From assembly GCA_966674685.1 (NCBI GenBank), contig CBKWJC010000021.1:12439-76438 (forward strand): a stretch of DNA of 64,000 bases, in the 5' to 3' direction. A program made the translations under genes and the position numbers. This document shows, piece after piece, positions 53,653-62,958 of this stretch (its first letter is position 1; every line of letters starts with the position of its first letter). The stretch comes from Thainema sp966674685 (GTDB lineage: Bacteria > Cyanobacteriota > Cyanobacteriia > Phormidesmidales > Phormidesmidaceae). The notes beneath the pieces are model-generated. The model was not told where the DNA came from. It saw nothing but the letters and a program-made list of their open reading frames with translations, and made no database searches.

Positions 53653-54516
53653 TTATATATCTTGGCTAATATCAGCGTCGCTTTGCTGTTGCAGCAGCCA
53701 CAGTCCGGTGTAGGTCATGCCGGAGTCGTCGGGTTGGATGAGCAGGAAGTGGAGACCCTGGGCGGTTTGCTGGCGTTGGGCAAAGGTATGAGCGGCGGCT
53801 TTGACATCGGCATCGTCGAAAGTGGCTAAAATCCAGCGTTCGACGAGACCCGCTTCTAGAATTAGGCCATCCGGTTCGCCAGGAATATAGTGCAGTTCGA
53901 CGGGCTTGGCTCGCTGTAGCCATTCAGCCAAGCGCCAGGATTGCCGACCGCCGTAGACGATGACGCCGGGAATCAGCATCGTGCTGGGCAGCCCCAGTTG
54001 GATTGGTTTCAGATCCGCTGGCAAGTGCAGAAACGGAATCGGCTCATGGGCAAACGACTGCTCTAAATCTTGAGCCGCGATCGCAGCAAAGCGCCACTGA
54101 TCACCCCAGAGGTTTTCCGGCAGGGGAGTCGGTGGGGGACGGTCGAGCGCGAGGGGTAGGTAAACGTAGCCGTTGGTTTTGGTTTGGGGTTGATAGTCGG
54201 CAACCTGTTGAACGAGTAAGCGTTTAAGCGCAGGAGTGCGGCGAGTGGCGTCTACGTCAATGCCTAGGGGCGCACAGGCCGTTTTCAGGAGCGATACGCT
54301 TTGGGGTCGAAAAACTTGGATGACCTCCGGTGCAACATGAGTTGCGATCGCAGTTTTAATCTCATTCTCTAACCAAGCGCCACTAGCCTGCGACTGAGGA
54401 CATCGCGCTTGATGAATGAGTGAGCCATCTGCGTCACAGATCAACAACTCCCAGACGGGCTGATTGTCTGCTGTCTGTAACGGACGACGATAGAAGTCAG
54501 CTTGCCAAATGACCAT
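53653..54516 (-). CDS. Tab2/Atab2 family RNA-binding protein
   Basis: A 287-residue DUF1092 protein. Family features include the start MVIWQADFYRRPL, WELLICD, VFRPQSVSLLKTA and LPENLWGDQWRF. Plant and algal homologues bind mRNA leaders (psaB and others) and are needed for photosystem translation; the cyanobacterial role is less defined. ATG 54516. The upstream region contains a mini-ORF with an intrinsic terminator that may control it. Confidence 0.9.
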   Translation of the reverse strand: MVIWQADFYRRPLQTADNQPVWELLICDADGSLIHQARCPQSQASGAWLENEIKTAIATHVAPEVIQVFRPQSVSLLKTACAPLGIDVDATRRTPALKRLLVQQVADYQPQTKTNGYVYLPLALDRPPPTPLPENLWGDQWRFAAIAAQDLEQSFAHEPIPFLHLPADLKPIQLGLPSTMLIPGVIVYGGRQSWRLAEWLQRAKPVELHYIPGEPDGLILEAGLVERWILATFDDADVKAAAHTFAQRQQTAQGLHFLLIQPDDSGMTYTGLWLLQQQSDADISQDI

Positions 54517-54578
54517 ATGCTGGTTTGCCTGCGATTCGCTTCAGACTGCTATTTTATGGCACTACGTCTATCGGTTAG

Positions 54579-54633
54579 AACCAATATTTTGGGGGAAGCC
54601 GCACTCCGCGCGGCTTCCCCCAAAATATTGGTT
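54579..54633. repeat. 23-bp palindrome upstream of tab2
   Basis: Perfect arms 54579-54601 and 54611-54633, 9-nt loop. No U-tract follows on the minus strand. Confidence 0.75.
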
Positions 54634-54681
54634 TCCTGAAGTGCATAACGCTGTATCGCTGAGCTTTGTCTATCAGAATTA

Positions 54682-54721
54682 GAAAACAAAAGAAAAACCC
54701 CGATTCCAAAGGAAACCGGGG
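54682..54721 (-). terminator. intrinsic terminator after the mini-ORF
   Basis: On the minus strand a CCCCG..GGAA-type stem (54698-54721) is followed by TTTTTCTTTTGTTTT, a classical terminator 14 bases past the mini-ORF stop. Confidence 0.7.
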
Positions 54722-54735
54722 AAACGCATCGGGTT

Positions 54736-54762
54736 TCAGGAGTAGTGATTACGACGTCTCAT
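54736..54762 (-). CDS. candidate 8-residue leader peptide
   Basis: ATG AGA CGT CGT AAT CAC TAC TCC TGA encodes MRRRNHYS. GAGGAGGTG directly precedes the ATG and, with the ATG's AT, matches the anti-Shine-Dalgarno of 16S rRNA almost perfectly. An intrinsic terminator follows at once, the layout of a translation-controlled attenuator or of a small RNA. The nearest downstream gene is tab2. Not recognised as a known leader. Confidence 0.45.
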   Translation of the reverse strand: MRRRNHYS

Positions 54763-54990
54763 CACCTCCTCAAAGTGCCGCAGATCGCAAGTCACTTGTG
54801 ATCTTCAACACCTTGACACTGTCATCATTGCAGGTGTGCCAGTTTTTTACATGGCCACTTGAGGGTGATATTTGGGTGATTTACGCTAGCTGAAATCCTG
54901 AGCCGTCATTTATAGCGCCATATGTGTTGGCAAAGCCCAGTTGTGTAGGACGTACGCGCTCCACACAACCGTTTATTGACAAGCAGCTAC

Positions 54991-56442
54991 CTATAGCTGA
55001 CCGAATCCCTTCTTTTTCTTGCCTTTCTTTTTCTTTTTGGACTGACCGCCGCCATAATCACGCCAGCCGGGTTGCGGGCCGCCACCGCCCATACCGGGCA
55101 TTTCGCCCATGCCGGGGAAGCCACCCATGCCAGGGAAGCCCATACGGCCTTGGCCCATCTGCTGCATGAGTGCCCTCATCCGCTGAAAATCGCTGACCAG
55201 TTTACCGACATCGCTATCCTTAAAGCCTGCACCTTTGGCAATTCGACGGCGGCGGCTAGGAGAGTTAGACAGTAAATCAGGATTACGCCGCTCTTCCATC
55301 GTCATGGAATTGATCATCGCTTCCGCCCGCTTGAGCTGCGATTCGCCCTGCTCTAGCTGATCGCTGGAAAGCTTGTTCATCCCAGGGATCAGCTTCATGA
55401 TGCCGCCCAGGGAACCCATGTTTTTCAGCAGGCGCATCTGCTTCAGGAAGTCCGTGAAGTCAAACTGAGCCGACAGGATTTTCTCCTGCATTTTCTCAGC
55501 ATCGGCCAGATCGACTTCTTCCTGAGCCTTTTCCACCAGGGTGAGAACGTCGCCCATGCCCAGGATGCGGGAGGCCATCCGGTCAGGATAGAAGGGCTGG
55601 AGCGCTTCTACCTTTTCGCCCATGCCGACAAACTTGATCGGCTGTCCCGAGATCCGCCGTACCGATAACGCCGCACCACCGCGCGAGTCACCATCCAGCT
55701 TGGTCAGAATCGCACCCGTGATACCGATTTCTTCATGGAACGTGCGGGTGAGGTTGGCTGCTTCTTGACCCGTCATCGCGTCTACGACCAGCAGCACTTC
55801 ATCAGGCTGCACAGCCTTTTTGACTTCGGCCAGTTCGGCCATCATGTCCTGGTCAATTTGCAGACGACCAGCGGTGTCAATGATGACGGTATCAATTCCC
55901 TGTTCTTTGGCGTAGGCGACACCCTGTTTGGCAATTTCAACCGGATTAGCGCCTGAACCCAGTTCAAACACGGGCGTATCGATTTGCTTACCAAGGGTGA
56001 TGAGCTGATCGATCGCGGCGGGTCGGTAAACGTCCGTTGCCACCAGCAGGGCATTGCGGTCTTGCTTGCGGAGGTGCAGGGCCAGCTTCGCCGAAGCCGT
56101 GGTTTTACCCGTACCTTGTAGACCCGCCATCAGCACAATCGTGGGCGCTGTATCGGCATGGGCCAGGGGAACGTTGGTTTCCCCCATTACCTCAACCAGT
56201 TCGTCATGAACGATTTTGATGAACTGTTGGTCAGGCCGCACGCCCGAAATGACTTCTGCGCCTTTGGCCTTTTCCTGAACTTCTGCAACAAATTCTTTGA
56301 CAACCTGGAAGTTGGCATCTGCTTCCAGCAGGGCGCGCCGCACTTCCCTCAGTGCTTCTTGAATATTGGCTTCCGAGATCTTGTCTTGACCTCGTAACTT
56401 TTTCCAGGCGTCTTCTAACCGATCAGCAAGCGCATCAAACAT
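54991..56442 (-). CDS. ffh: signal recognition particle protein Ffh
   Basis: A 483-residue SRP54 GTPase. The N and G domains (1-295) contain GLQGTGKTTASAKLA, DTAGRLQID and TKLDGDSRGG; the M domain binds SRP RNA and signal sequences. The C-terminus is a Gly/Met-rich segment and a KKKKKGKKKK basic tail. It targets membrane proteins to the SecYEG translocon. No SRP RNA gene is seen nearby. ATG 56442. Confidence 0.96.
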   Translation of the reverse strand: MFDALADRLEDAWKKLRGQDKISEANIQEALREVRRALLEADANFQVVKEFVAEVQEKAKGAEVISGVRPDQQFIKIVHDELVEVMGETNVPLAHADTAPTIVLMAGLQGTGKTTASAKLALHLRKQDRNALLVATDVYRPAAIDQLITLGKQIDTPVFELGSGANPVEIAKQGVAYAKEQGIDTVIIDTAGRLQIDQDMMAELAEVKKAVQPDEVLLVVDAMTGQEAANLTRTFHEEIGITGAILTKLDGDSRGGAALSVRRISGQPIKFVGMGEKVEALQPFYPDRMASRILGMGDVLTLVEKAQEEVDLADAEKMQEKILSAQFDFTDFLKQMRLLKNMGSLGGIMKLIPGMNKLSSDQLEQGESQLKRAEAMINSMTMEERRNPDLLSNSPSRRRRIAKGAGFKDSDVGKLVSDFQRMRALMQQMGQGRMGFPGMGGFPGMGEMPGMGGGGPQPGWRDYGGGQSKKKKKGKKKKGFGQL

Positions 56443-56844
56443 GGATATAGGCCAAACGCGTTAACTCTAAGACAACAAAACCTGCCGCTAACTGTTCTGT
56501 AATTTGCTCCATAGCTCACTCGGAGAAATCGTCACGTCGTAATAGTCAGACGCAATGGTAAATCCATGTGCGATCGCATTTACAACGCCTTAGCCACGGA
56601 TTTGCATGAAGAACAAAGATTTCAGTCAGCGCAGGTATTCCACAATGAAAGTTTAATATCAGCAGGTATGACTTGGCTTGATATCAATGGCGTCCATTGT
56701 CAAGGAATTTATATGACTTCTTCATTTATTCTAAAGGCTTTGGTTAAGCTATACAAAATACCGTTTCTTCGTTCCCTACAGCCCTCTAGGGTACAGACTA
56801 GCGCAGGAGTTCCATACCAACGCACGCTTCAAGGGGTTCAACCC
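56443..56844. other. 402-bp spacer between divergent ffh and GAF gene
   Basis: The frame of the GAF gene is open from 56566, but that part lacks conserved sequence. HIP1 site near 56570. No other gene. Confidence 0.5.
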
Positions 56845-59196
56845 ATGTCCACGTCATCATTTTTATCGTCGCAGACAGCTCAGTCTTATGTTCTCAACGA
56901 GTACGACCGGAATACTGCTCATGACATTGCTGTTGACGCGCTCTTGGAACGCCTGCGGGACAAACTCGCCCATCAAGGAGCACTAGATGAACAAACGACG
57001 GCTGACTTAGCTGCACTCGAAGCGCATTATCAGAATTTAGGCTGGCTGTCTCATTTTAACGATCATAGCCATTTGCTGATGGCTGTAATTGATCTGAAAA
57101 CCTTTCAAGTCCGATCCGTTAATCACCATTTGCAGCAAATCATTGCGCCATTGCTGGCTAAGCAGGTTGATGTGGATTCGACTGCGGATTCGACCACATC
57201 GGCCTGGAACTTGCTGGAACTGCTGTCAACCGCCGAACGAGAAGCCTTCCAGCAACTGTATCGTCGCCATGTTCTCTATGCCGTTTTACAGCAGTACTAC
57301 CATATTCAGTCGCCTGAATTCGAGCGTTTGCTAAACGATACGCTGCTGGTCAATCTGTCCCCCACCAAAGAGCAAACGGTGCAGTTGGAGCTGCGCTTGC
57401 GGAGCGATCGCATGCAGGTCAAGCTCTCTGATCCGCTGTCGGACGAGTTTAATGATTTAGGCGTTACCCCTCAGTCCAGCCGTTCAGAGCTGATTGGCCA
57501 ACTGCTGGCACCGGAACAGGTACAAGCCCTAGTAGATCGGCTTGATCTAGAGCGCTATCAGGTGGAAGGCGTGCTGCTGCTGGAAGGGGTGGAAGTTACC
57601 GAGCGGCAGACGATTCATAGTCTGATTCAGCTTTTGATTGATCGGGAGTCGGTGCTGCAGCCGCGCAAAATGCATCGAGTTAATCGGCTGGTTCGCACTC
57701 TCTTTCGGGCCGATAACAGCTTTATTCTCAGTGCCGAAAACGACCAGGCACGGCTGCTGATGGGGCTGGACAATCTTCAGGATGAGGCCACTATTTTCCC
57801 GATGACGCAGCTACAGGGGTCTCACTTCTTCACGGCGGCAGAAGCGGGGCAGGTGCTCAATATTCCCAATCTGCAGGCTGACTGTCCGACCCAGTGTGAG
57901 CAGTTTATTCAAGAACAGGGAGTGCGATCGCTGTTGATCATTCCCTTAGTGGTTCAATCCATGCTCGAAACATCAGCAGCGCAGAGTAAGCTGATTGGCA
58001 TTGTGGGATTAACCAGCCAGCAGGCATACCATTTTGACAGCGTAGACTGCCGCAATGCAGCGACGCTGATCCCGGCTTTAACGGCGGCGTTGCGTCACGC
58101 CATCCAGCGGCGGTTTACCAAAATCCATCCTGCTGTTGAATGGCGGTTTGTGCAAGAAGCGGAACGTCGCAGTTGGGGACTGCCGCCAGAAACGATTGTG
58201 TTCAATGATGTTTATCCCCTCTACGGCATCTCCGATATTCGGGGATCGTCTAATGAGCGCAATCGAGCGATTCAAACCGACTTGCTGCACCAGTTTCAGC
58301 TAGGCATCGACATCATCAATGCTGTTTGTGACAGCACTGAGACTGCGTTGGGGCAGCAGCTCAAGCAGGATTTAGACGAGCATATCGCGCAGTTACACGA
58401 GGGGGTCACGGTTGATGCGGAGGTGACGCTGACTCGCTATCTAGAACAACATTTAGAGAAGCATTTTGCCTACTTCCGGCAGTGCAGTCCCCAAGCGCTG
58501 GCCGCAGTGGAAGCCTATGAAGCTGCTTGTGACAATGACCACGGCTGTGTCTACCAGGCTCGCCAAGCCTATGACCAAGTGATTCAGCAAATCAACGGCC
58601 TGCTGCGCGATACCTGGATGACTTGGCAGGACAAAATGCAGCGGGTGGTGAAGCACTACTGTGATATTGAGACCACTGACGGCATTGACCACATGATTTA
58701 CGTCGGGGAATCGATTGATTCGACGTTCAAGCCCTTTCATTTACGCAGCTTGCGCTATGAGCAGTTGCGGGCGGTCTGTGACTGTGCGCGGGTGTCGTTT
58801 ACGCTGAAGCAGCGGTTTCAAACCCAGTTAGAAATCACTCACCTGGTGCTAGTGCAGGTGAGCACGGTTGATATTATCCATGACGAAACCACTGAACGGC
58901 TGTTCGACGTGCGGGGGACACGCGATACACGCTATGAAATTGTCAAAAAGCGCATCGACAAAGCGGTGGATGCCGAAACCCGCACCCGCATTACCCAACC
59001 CGGCATGTTGACTATTGTGTACTCCACGCCGGAAGAGTGGGAAGAGTATCGTCAATACGTGCGCTATCTTCAACGAGAAGGTTGGGTTGCGGAGAAAATC
59101 AGCTACGGCTCTGTTGAGCCATTACAAGGGGTCACTGGACTAAAATTTGCCCGTGTGGCTGTGTGTCTTGAGGAATCAGATACTGAGGTTTGCTGA
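56845..59196 (+). CDS. large GAF-domain protein of unknown function
   Basis: A 783-residue soluble protein. Residues 1-290 are helical, without a known domain. A GAF-like region covers about 290-415 (LLIIPLVVQS, LIGIVGLTSQQAYHF). The C-terminal ~350 residues have a conserved-looking block (VFNDVYPLYGISDIRGSSNERNRAIQTDL near 445-475) and a final RAVCDCARVSFTLK/VYSTPEEWEEYRQYVRYL region. No catalytic output is recognisable. Similar GAF proteins exist in other bacteria. The ATG at 56845 with AAGGGG eight bases upstream is preferred over 56566. It converges on the RsbRD-type kinase. Confidence 0.75.
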   Translation: MSTSSFLSSQTAQSYVLNEYDRNTAHDIAVDALLERLRDKLAHQGALDEQTTADLAALEAHYQNLGWLSHFNDHSHLLMAVIDLKTFQVRSVNHHLQQIIAPLLAKQVDVDSTADSTTSAWNLLELLSTAEREAFQQLYRRHVLYAVLQQYYHIQSPEFERLLNDTLLVNLSPTKEQTVQLELRLRSDRMQVKLSDPLSDEFNDLGVTPQSSRSELIGQLLAPEQVQALVDRLDLERYQVEGVLLLEGVEVTERQTIHSLIQLLIDRESVLQPRKMHRVNRLVRTLFRADNSFILSAENDQARLLMGLDNLQDEATIFPMTQLQGSHFFTAAEAGQVLNIPNLQADCPTQCEQFIQEQGVRSLLIIPLVVQSMLETSAAQSKLIGIVGLTSQQAYHFDSVDCRNAATLIPALTAALRHAIQRRFTKIHPAVEWRFVQEAERRSWGLPPETIVFNDVYPLYGISDIRGSSNERNRAIQTDLLHQFQLGIDIINAVCDSTETALGQQLKQDLDEHIAQLHEGVTVDAEVTLTRYLEQHLEKHFAYFRQCSPQALAAVEAYEAACDNDHGCVYQARQAYDQVIQQINGLLRDTWMTWQDKMQRVVKHYCDIETTDGIDHMIYVGESIDSTFKPFHLRSLRYEQLRAVCDCARVSFTLKQRFQTQLEITHLVLVQVSTVDIIHDETTERLFDVRGTRDTRYEIVKKRIDKAVDAETRTRITQPGMLTIVYSTPEEWEEYRQYVRYLQREGWVAEKISYGSVEPLQGVTGLKFARVAVCLEESDTEVC

Positions 59197-59257
59197 CATA
59201 TTCGCTGATATGCTTGCTGAATTTGTTGCTGATGAGCGCTTCAGCGAATATCAGTCT

Positions 59258-60478
59258 TTACCCGTCGGTACCATAGGCGATCGGTAGTTGAACTGTAAAA
59301 ATTGAGCCATCACCCGGTTCAGATTCAACCTGAAGCTCTCCCTGGAGTAGATCCACAATCTTGGCTGTGATCGCCAGTCCTAAACCCGTTCCTTTCCAGA
59401 GCAAATTCGCCTGTGCATCTGGCGATTGGGCGCGGAAAAATGGCTCAAAGATTTTTTGCTGCGTTTCAGAATCCATGCCGACTCCCGTATCCGCGATCGC
59501 AAGTTGCCACTGCTGACCTGATACTGCGATCGCTGTCAGGCAGACCTGTCCATGATCGGTATATCGAATCGCATTACCGCCAAGGTTAATCAGCACCTGC
59601 TCTAGCTTCAGCGGATCGGTTTCTACCGTTTCTGGAGCGCGATCGCAATTGACAACCAGTTCCAGCCCCTTTTTGCGGGCAATCGGCTCTAGCGTCTCGA
59701 CCACCGTTTGCATCAACTGGCTTGGCTGAATGGTTTGAAGCTCTAGCTGAACTGACTGGTTTTCGTAGTAAGAAAACTCTAAAACCTGGTTAACCAGCTT
59801 CAGCAACCGCTGACCATTCCGCAAGACTCGTTCTAGACTATCCAGATTATCTAGGGCTAGGGCCTGGCTCAGCGCCCCCTGCTGCTGGCGCAGCAGCAGT
59901 TCAGAATAGCCAATAATCGAGTTTAGCGGCGTTTTGAGTTCATGGGCCAAGAACGCAATCTGCTCTTGGCTAGTGTGAACCAACTGTGAAAGCTCCTCAG
60001 TGGTCAATTTGACCTGTTCCTTAAGCTGCTCTAGTTCGTGGAGGCGGGCTTCAACATAGCTTTCAAAGCATTTTGTCAAAGCCAAGTCAACAACTTCGTT
60101 GACAACGTTCATACCCGAAAAAATCTGTGCTGGCGTCAAGCTTGCCAAATATGGCTCTAGCTTCTGAATCACCGTCTGACGCAGCAGCCGATATTCCTGC
60201 ACCACCTCGGTGGGATCAAAACCCTGCTTCGCTCTCAAAACGCCGTGGCTGAGACTGGCATTCGCTACGGTTTCAATCGCACTGCCATAGTCGTACTGCT
60301 TGAGACAATCTGCGATCGCATTTAAAACGGACGGCACATGATCTCGAATTGCCATTGGCGGCAGTCCATCAGCCGATTCAATCTCGCGATGCCGACGAAC
60401 CGACTCCATCCATCGCTCAACAATTTGTGCTTGATAGCGCTCGACCAGTTCACCTAAATGCAGGGTTTCTTCCGACAT
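59258..60478 (-). CDS. RsbRD_N-type sensor histidine kinase
   Basis: A 406-residue soluble kinase. The N-terminal four-helix domain (about 8-145) resembles the RsbR-type globin-like sensor (RsbRD_N, FDPTEVVQEYRLLRQTV). A short coiled coil, HisKA with His179 (AHELKTPLNS) and HATPase with N-box INLGGNAIRYTD and GTGLGLAI follow. It lacks transmembrane helices; the partner regulator is not in the window. ATG 60478. YdcF lies 22 bases upstream on the same strand, so the two may be cotranscribed. Confidence 0.9.
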   Translation of the reverse strand: MSEETLHLGELVERYQAQIVERWMESVRRHREIESADGLPPMAIRDHVPSVLNAIADCLKQYDYGSAIETVANASLSHGVLRAKQGFDPTEVVQEYRLLRQTVIQKLEPYLASLTPAQIFSGMNVVNEVVDLALTKCFESYVEARLHELEQLKEQVKLTTEELSQLVHTSQEQIAFLAHELKTPLNSIIGYSELLLRQQQGALSQALALDNLDSLERVLRNGQRLLKLVNQVLEFSYYENQSVQLELQTIQPSQLMQTVVETLEPIARKKGLELVVNCDRAPETVETDPLKLEQVLINLGGNAIRYTDHGQVCLTAIAVSGQQWQLAIADTGVGMDSETQQKIFEPFFRAQSPDAQANLLWKGTGLGLAITAKIVDLLQGELQVESEPGDGSIFTVQLPIAYGTDG

Positions 60479-60500
60479 CTGACCTTACAGGGCCTCTAAC

Positions 60501-61160
60501 CTACTGGGATGAATGGGACACGTCCTCAGTGAGCGCAGAATAACGCTGCGCCGGATGAAGGGTCGAACCCGTTTTACCTGTCATCACCCACATCAGTGCG
60601 CGTGCTCCATCTCGTGCTGCCACGTCCCAGGTTTCAGACGGCTCACCCGTCGGAATAGGGATTGGGTTAAACCGAATTCCTCGGCTACCAAACACAATTT
60701 GGCCGATGACTTTCGCACGGCGCATGTGGTAGTCCGATGTTACCAAGTAAACCTGCTGGATGTCTTGTGCTTCGAAGGTGTCAACTAGTGTGGTGAAATT
60801 CGTGACCGTATCAACGGCTCTGTAATCGAGATGGACGCGTTCCGGGTCAACCTGAGCTTCACTAAATACCCATTCGGCATATTCTGGGTTGCTGCCAGAG
60901 GAAACCCAAATGTCTAACTCAGGATGCTGTTGAGCCAGTCGCGCGGCAAAGTTTTCCCGTTCGGGCGCTCCACCTAAGACAAAAATGGCTTGCGGTGACT
61001 GCATATTGAAGCCAGATACTTGTCGAATGCCAAACCCCAGTAGCGCGATCGCAACACCAATACACAGATACGACAGCCATAACCGTCGCCGCGATCGCAC
61101 CTGTTTCCGTCCTGTATAGCGACCGAATCGTCGTTGGCTAGAACGCAATTTCGAACCCAT
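60501..61160 (-). CDS. YdcF-family (DUF218) envelope protein
   Basis: A 219-residue protein with one N-terminal transmembrane helix (LWLSYLCIGVAIALLGFGI, about 28-46) after a very basic tail, then a YdcF domain: AIFVLGGAPERE, DIWVSSGS, VDTVTNF and LVTSDYHMRRA. The family binds S-adenosylmethionine or is linked to envelope homeostasis (SanA, ElyC); the function here is unknown. ATG 61160, directly preceded by GTG. Confidence 0.86.
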   Translation of the reverse strand: MGSKLRSSQRRFGRYTGRKQVRSRRRLWLSYLCIGVAIALLGFGIRQVSGFNMQSPQAIFVLGGAPERENFAARLAQQHPELDIWVSSGSNPEYAEWVFSEAQVDPERVHLDYRAVDTVTNFTTLVDTFEAQDIQQVYLVTSDYHMRRAKVIGQIVFGSRGIRFNPIPIPTGEPSETWDVAARDGARALMWVMTGKTGSTLHPAQRYSALTEDVSHSSQ

Positions 61161-61431
61161 CACCCGCGAACAACTGCCTCACATCTTAAAGAACTCAATT
61201 AGGGTAGCTTACCCACTCTTGATTTGGTAGCTCTTGACAGCGCTTTTTTAACAAGTCGCAGGTGGCGGGGCGGGGCAGTTTAGGGACTGAGGCTAGGCTA
61301 AGTAACATTTTGGCTAACTTGATGAAAATGGAGAAACGGGAGCAACAGGGCGCGGGAACGCATTTCGCGGCAATAGATTAAAAATAAGAGCCAAATCTTG
61401 CTGAAATTCGACTCTTATGGAATTCAATCTT

Positions 61432-62001
61432 TTATGAAGAAGGGGCAACTCGCTTTTTAAGAGCATCAACCCGCCGTTTTGCGATCGCATTCTGTGGTTC
61501 GCATTTCAGCACTTCTTCATAGGTTTCGAGCGCCTGAGAGGTTAGCTGCTTTTTCTCATACGTATTAGCCAAGTTATTCAGCGCCGTCGCATAGGCTGGC
61601 GTTAACTTTAGCGCTTCCTTATACTGCCGAATTGCCAAGTCATAATGTTCCTGCACAAAGTAGGCATAGCCCAACGCATTATAAATCAGGGCAATATTAG
61701 CTTCTTGATCCACCTGCTGCGTTGGATCTTTAATCTTTTTGAGTTCATCTTCAGCCAGACGAATAGCCTTCTGAAGCTGACGGATTCCCTGAGCATAAAG
61801 CTGTTTATCCAGCATCAAACTGCCTAGCTCATAGTACTCCTGAGCGGTTCCTTTGCCCTGGCTCAGCTTATTTTGCAGCCGCGACATTGTGCTGTCCGTG
61901 CGACGGCTAAGCCAAACTTGGCGAACAATGAAAAAGCCTGCCACTGATAGCAGGACAATCAGCAGCATTAGATAAACCAGAACCGTTGTCGTTTCACTCA
62001 T
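61432..62001 (-). CDS. ycf37: TPR protein Ycf37 (photosystem I assembly)
   Basis: A 189-residue protein with an N-terminal transmembrane helix (VLVYLMLLIVLLSVAGFFIV, about 7-26) and TPR repeats at about 53-175, such as AQEYYELGSLMLDKQLYAQG, ALIYNALGYAYFVQEHYDLA and ATALNNLANTYEKKQLTSQA. Ycf37/Pyg7 proteins help assemble or stabilise photosystem I. The shared topology and length support the call. ATG 62001. Confidence 0.85.
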   Translation of the reverse strand: MSETTTVLVYLMLLIVLLSVAGFFIVRQVWLSRRTDSTMSRLQNKLSQGKGTAQEYYELGSLMLDKQLYAQGIRQLQKAIRLAEDELKKIKDPTQQVDQEANIALIYNALGYAYFVQEHYDLAIRQYKEALKLTPAYATALNNLANTYEKKQLTSQALETYEEVLKCEPQNAIAKRRVDALKKRVAPSS

Positions 62002-62082
62002 AAGACAGAATCATGCGTTGTTGACGCAGTATGCAACAGCTAGTGGAATGCACCAGTTCTTAAACTAATCGAATTCTGGATC

Positions 62083-62898
62083 TTAGGGAAGATTCCAATA
62101 CCGCAGCCGCTCGTCCAGCCAACCGCTGTCGTGCAGTTCTTGCAACGCAGCATTAATCTCTCGACGCAGCGGGTCGTAATCTAGTCCCTTCGGGAAAACA
62201 ACGGCTAGCGGATCAGCTTCCAGCAGAGGCACTGGCACAATTTGATAGATCGGATAGCGACTCACCCAACCGCCGAGCACGGAGGCATCCCCCGCAAATG
62301 AGGCCGTTGGATTCGCATCTAAAAAAGCTTTGGCTTCTTGATAGGACGAAACGCCCACGAGATTAGCCGTTGGCATCTGCGATCGCACCCGCGCAATCGT
62401 ACTGGATCTTTCTAGAACCGCAATCGGATACTGGCGCAGGGTTGCGAAGGACTGAATTGCTGGGTTTTGGGTCACAAAAGCTGTGCCGTCTAAGTAATAG
62501 GGCACGCTGAAATCAACAATGCGGCGACGAGTATCATTAGCCGTGACCACTGCGATCGCAATATCGACATCTTGATCAATCACAGCTTCTAGCCGCTCTG
62601 TATTGCGTACAGGCTTAAATTCAACCGCATTGGCATCACCGAGGAGCGATTCTGCCAATCGACGCGCAATGTCGATTTCTAACCCAACTAGTTCCCCGGT
62701 CTCATCATCTCGAAAGCCCAGGGGTTCCCAGTTATCCTTGATTGCCACGATTAAATAACCGCGTTCCTGAATGTCCTCCAACTCAGCCGCAAGGCCAAAG
62801 GAGGGCACAAACGCTTGCGCCCCCCAGACAATGCCAAGACTGAGTAAAAAATGGCTGCACCGACGAACAAACTGTTGCAGCATTACGTTGGTCGCCAT
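62083..62898 (-). CDS. family 3 extracellular solute-binding protein
   Basis: A 271-residue secreted binding protein. The signal peptide (LLSLGIVWGAQAFVPSFGLAAE, cleavage near 38) leads into an SBP_bac_3 fold: ERGYLIVAIKDNWEPLGFRDD, GLEIDIARRLAE, DIAIAVVTANDTRRR and FSVPYYLDGTAFV. It binds a polar amino acid or similar compound in the periplasm. No ABC permease is adjacent. Two ATG candidates exist (62898 and 62883). Confidence 0.9.
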   Translation of the reverse strand: MATNVMLQQFVRRCSHFLLSLGIVWGAQAFVPSFGLAAELEDIQERGYLIVAIKDNWEPLGFRDDETGELVGLEIDIARRLAESLLGDANAVEFKPVRNTERLEAVIDQDVDIAIAVVTANDTRRRIVDFSVPYYLDGTAFVTQNPAIQSFATLRQYPIAVLERSSTIARVRSQMPTANLVGVSSYQEAKAFLDANPTASFAGDASVLGGWVSRYPIYQIVPVPLLEADPLAVVFPKGLDYDPLRREINAALQELHDSGWLDERLRYWNLP

Positions 62899-62958
62899 GA
62901 CAGGAAATAACTGGAACGCACGAGCTTGATCGGACTCTGATCTTACTCTAGCTCAGAG

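Larger units (their letters stand above)
54517..54990. other. 474-bp leader region between ffh and tab2
   Basis: Reading on the minus strand from ffh: a bulged hairpin (54940-54969), a mini-ORF with a perfect ribosome binding site (54736-54762), an intrinsic terminator (54682-54721) and a 23-bp palindrome (54579-54633) precede tab2. Confidence 0.6.

Noticed and set aside
54517..54990. SRP RNA (4.5S) gene next to ffh
   Set aside because: No GGAA-tetraloop hairpin with the expected internal loops; the hairpins here are the mini-ORF terminator and long palindromes.
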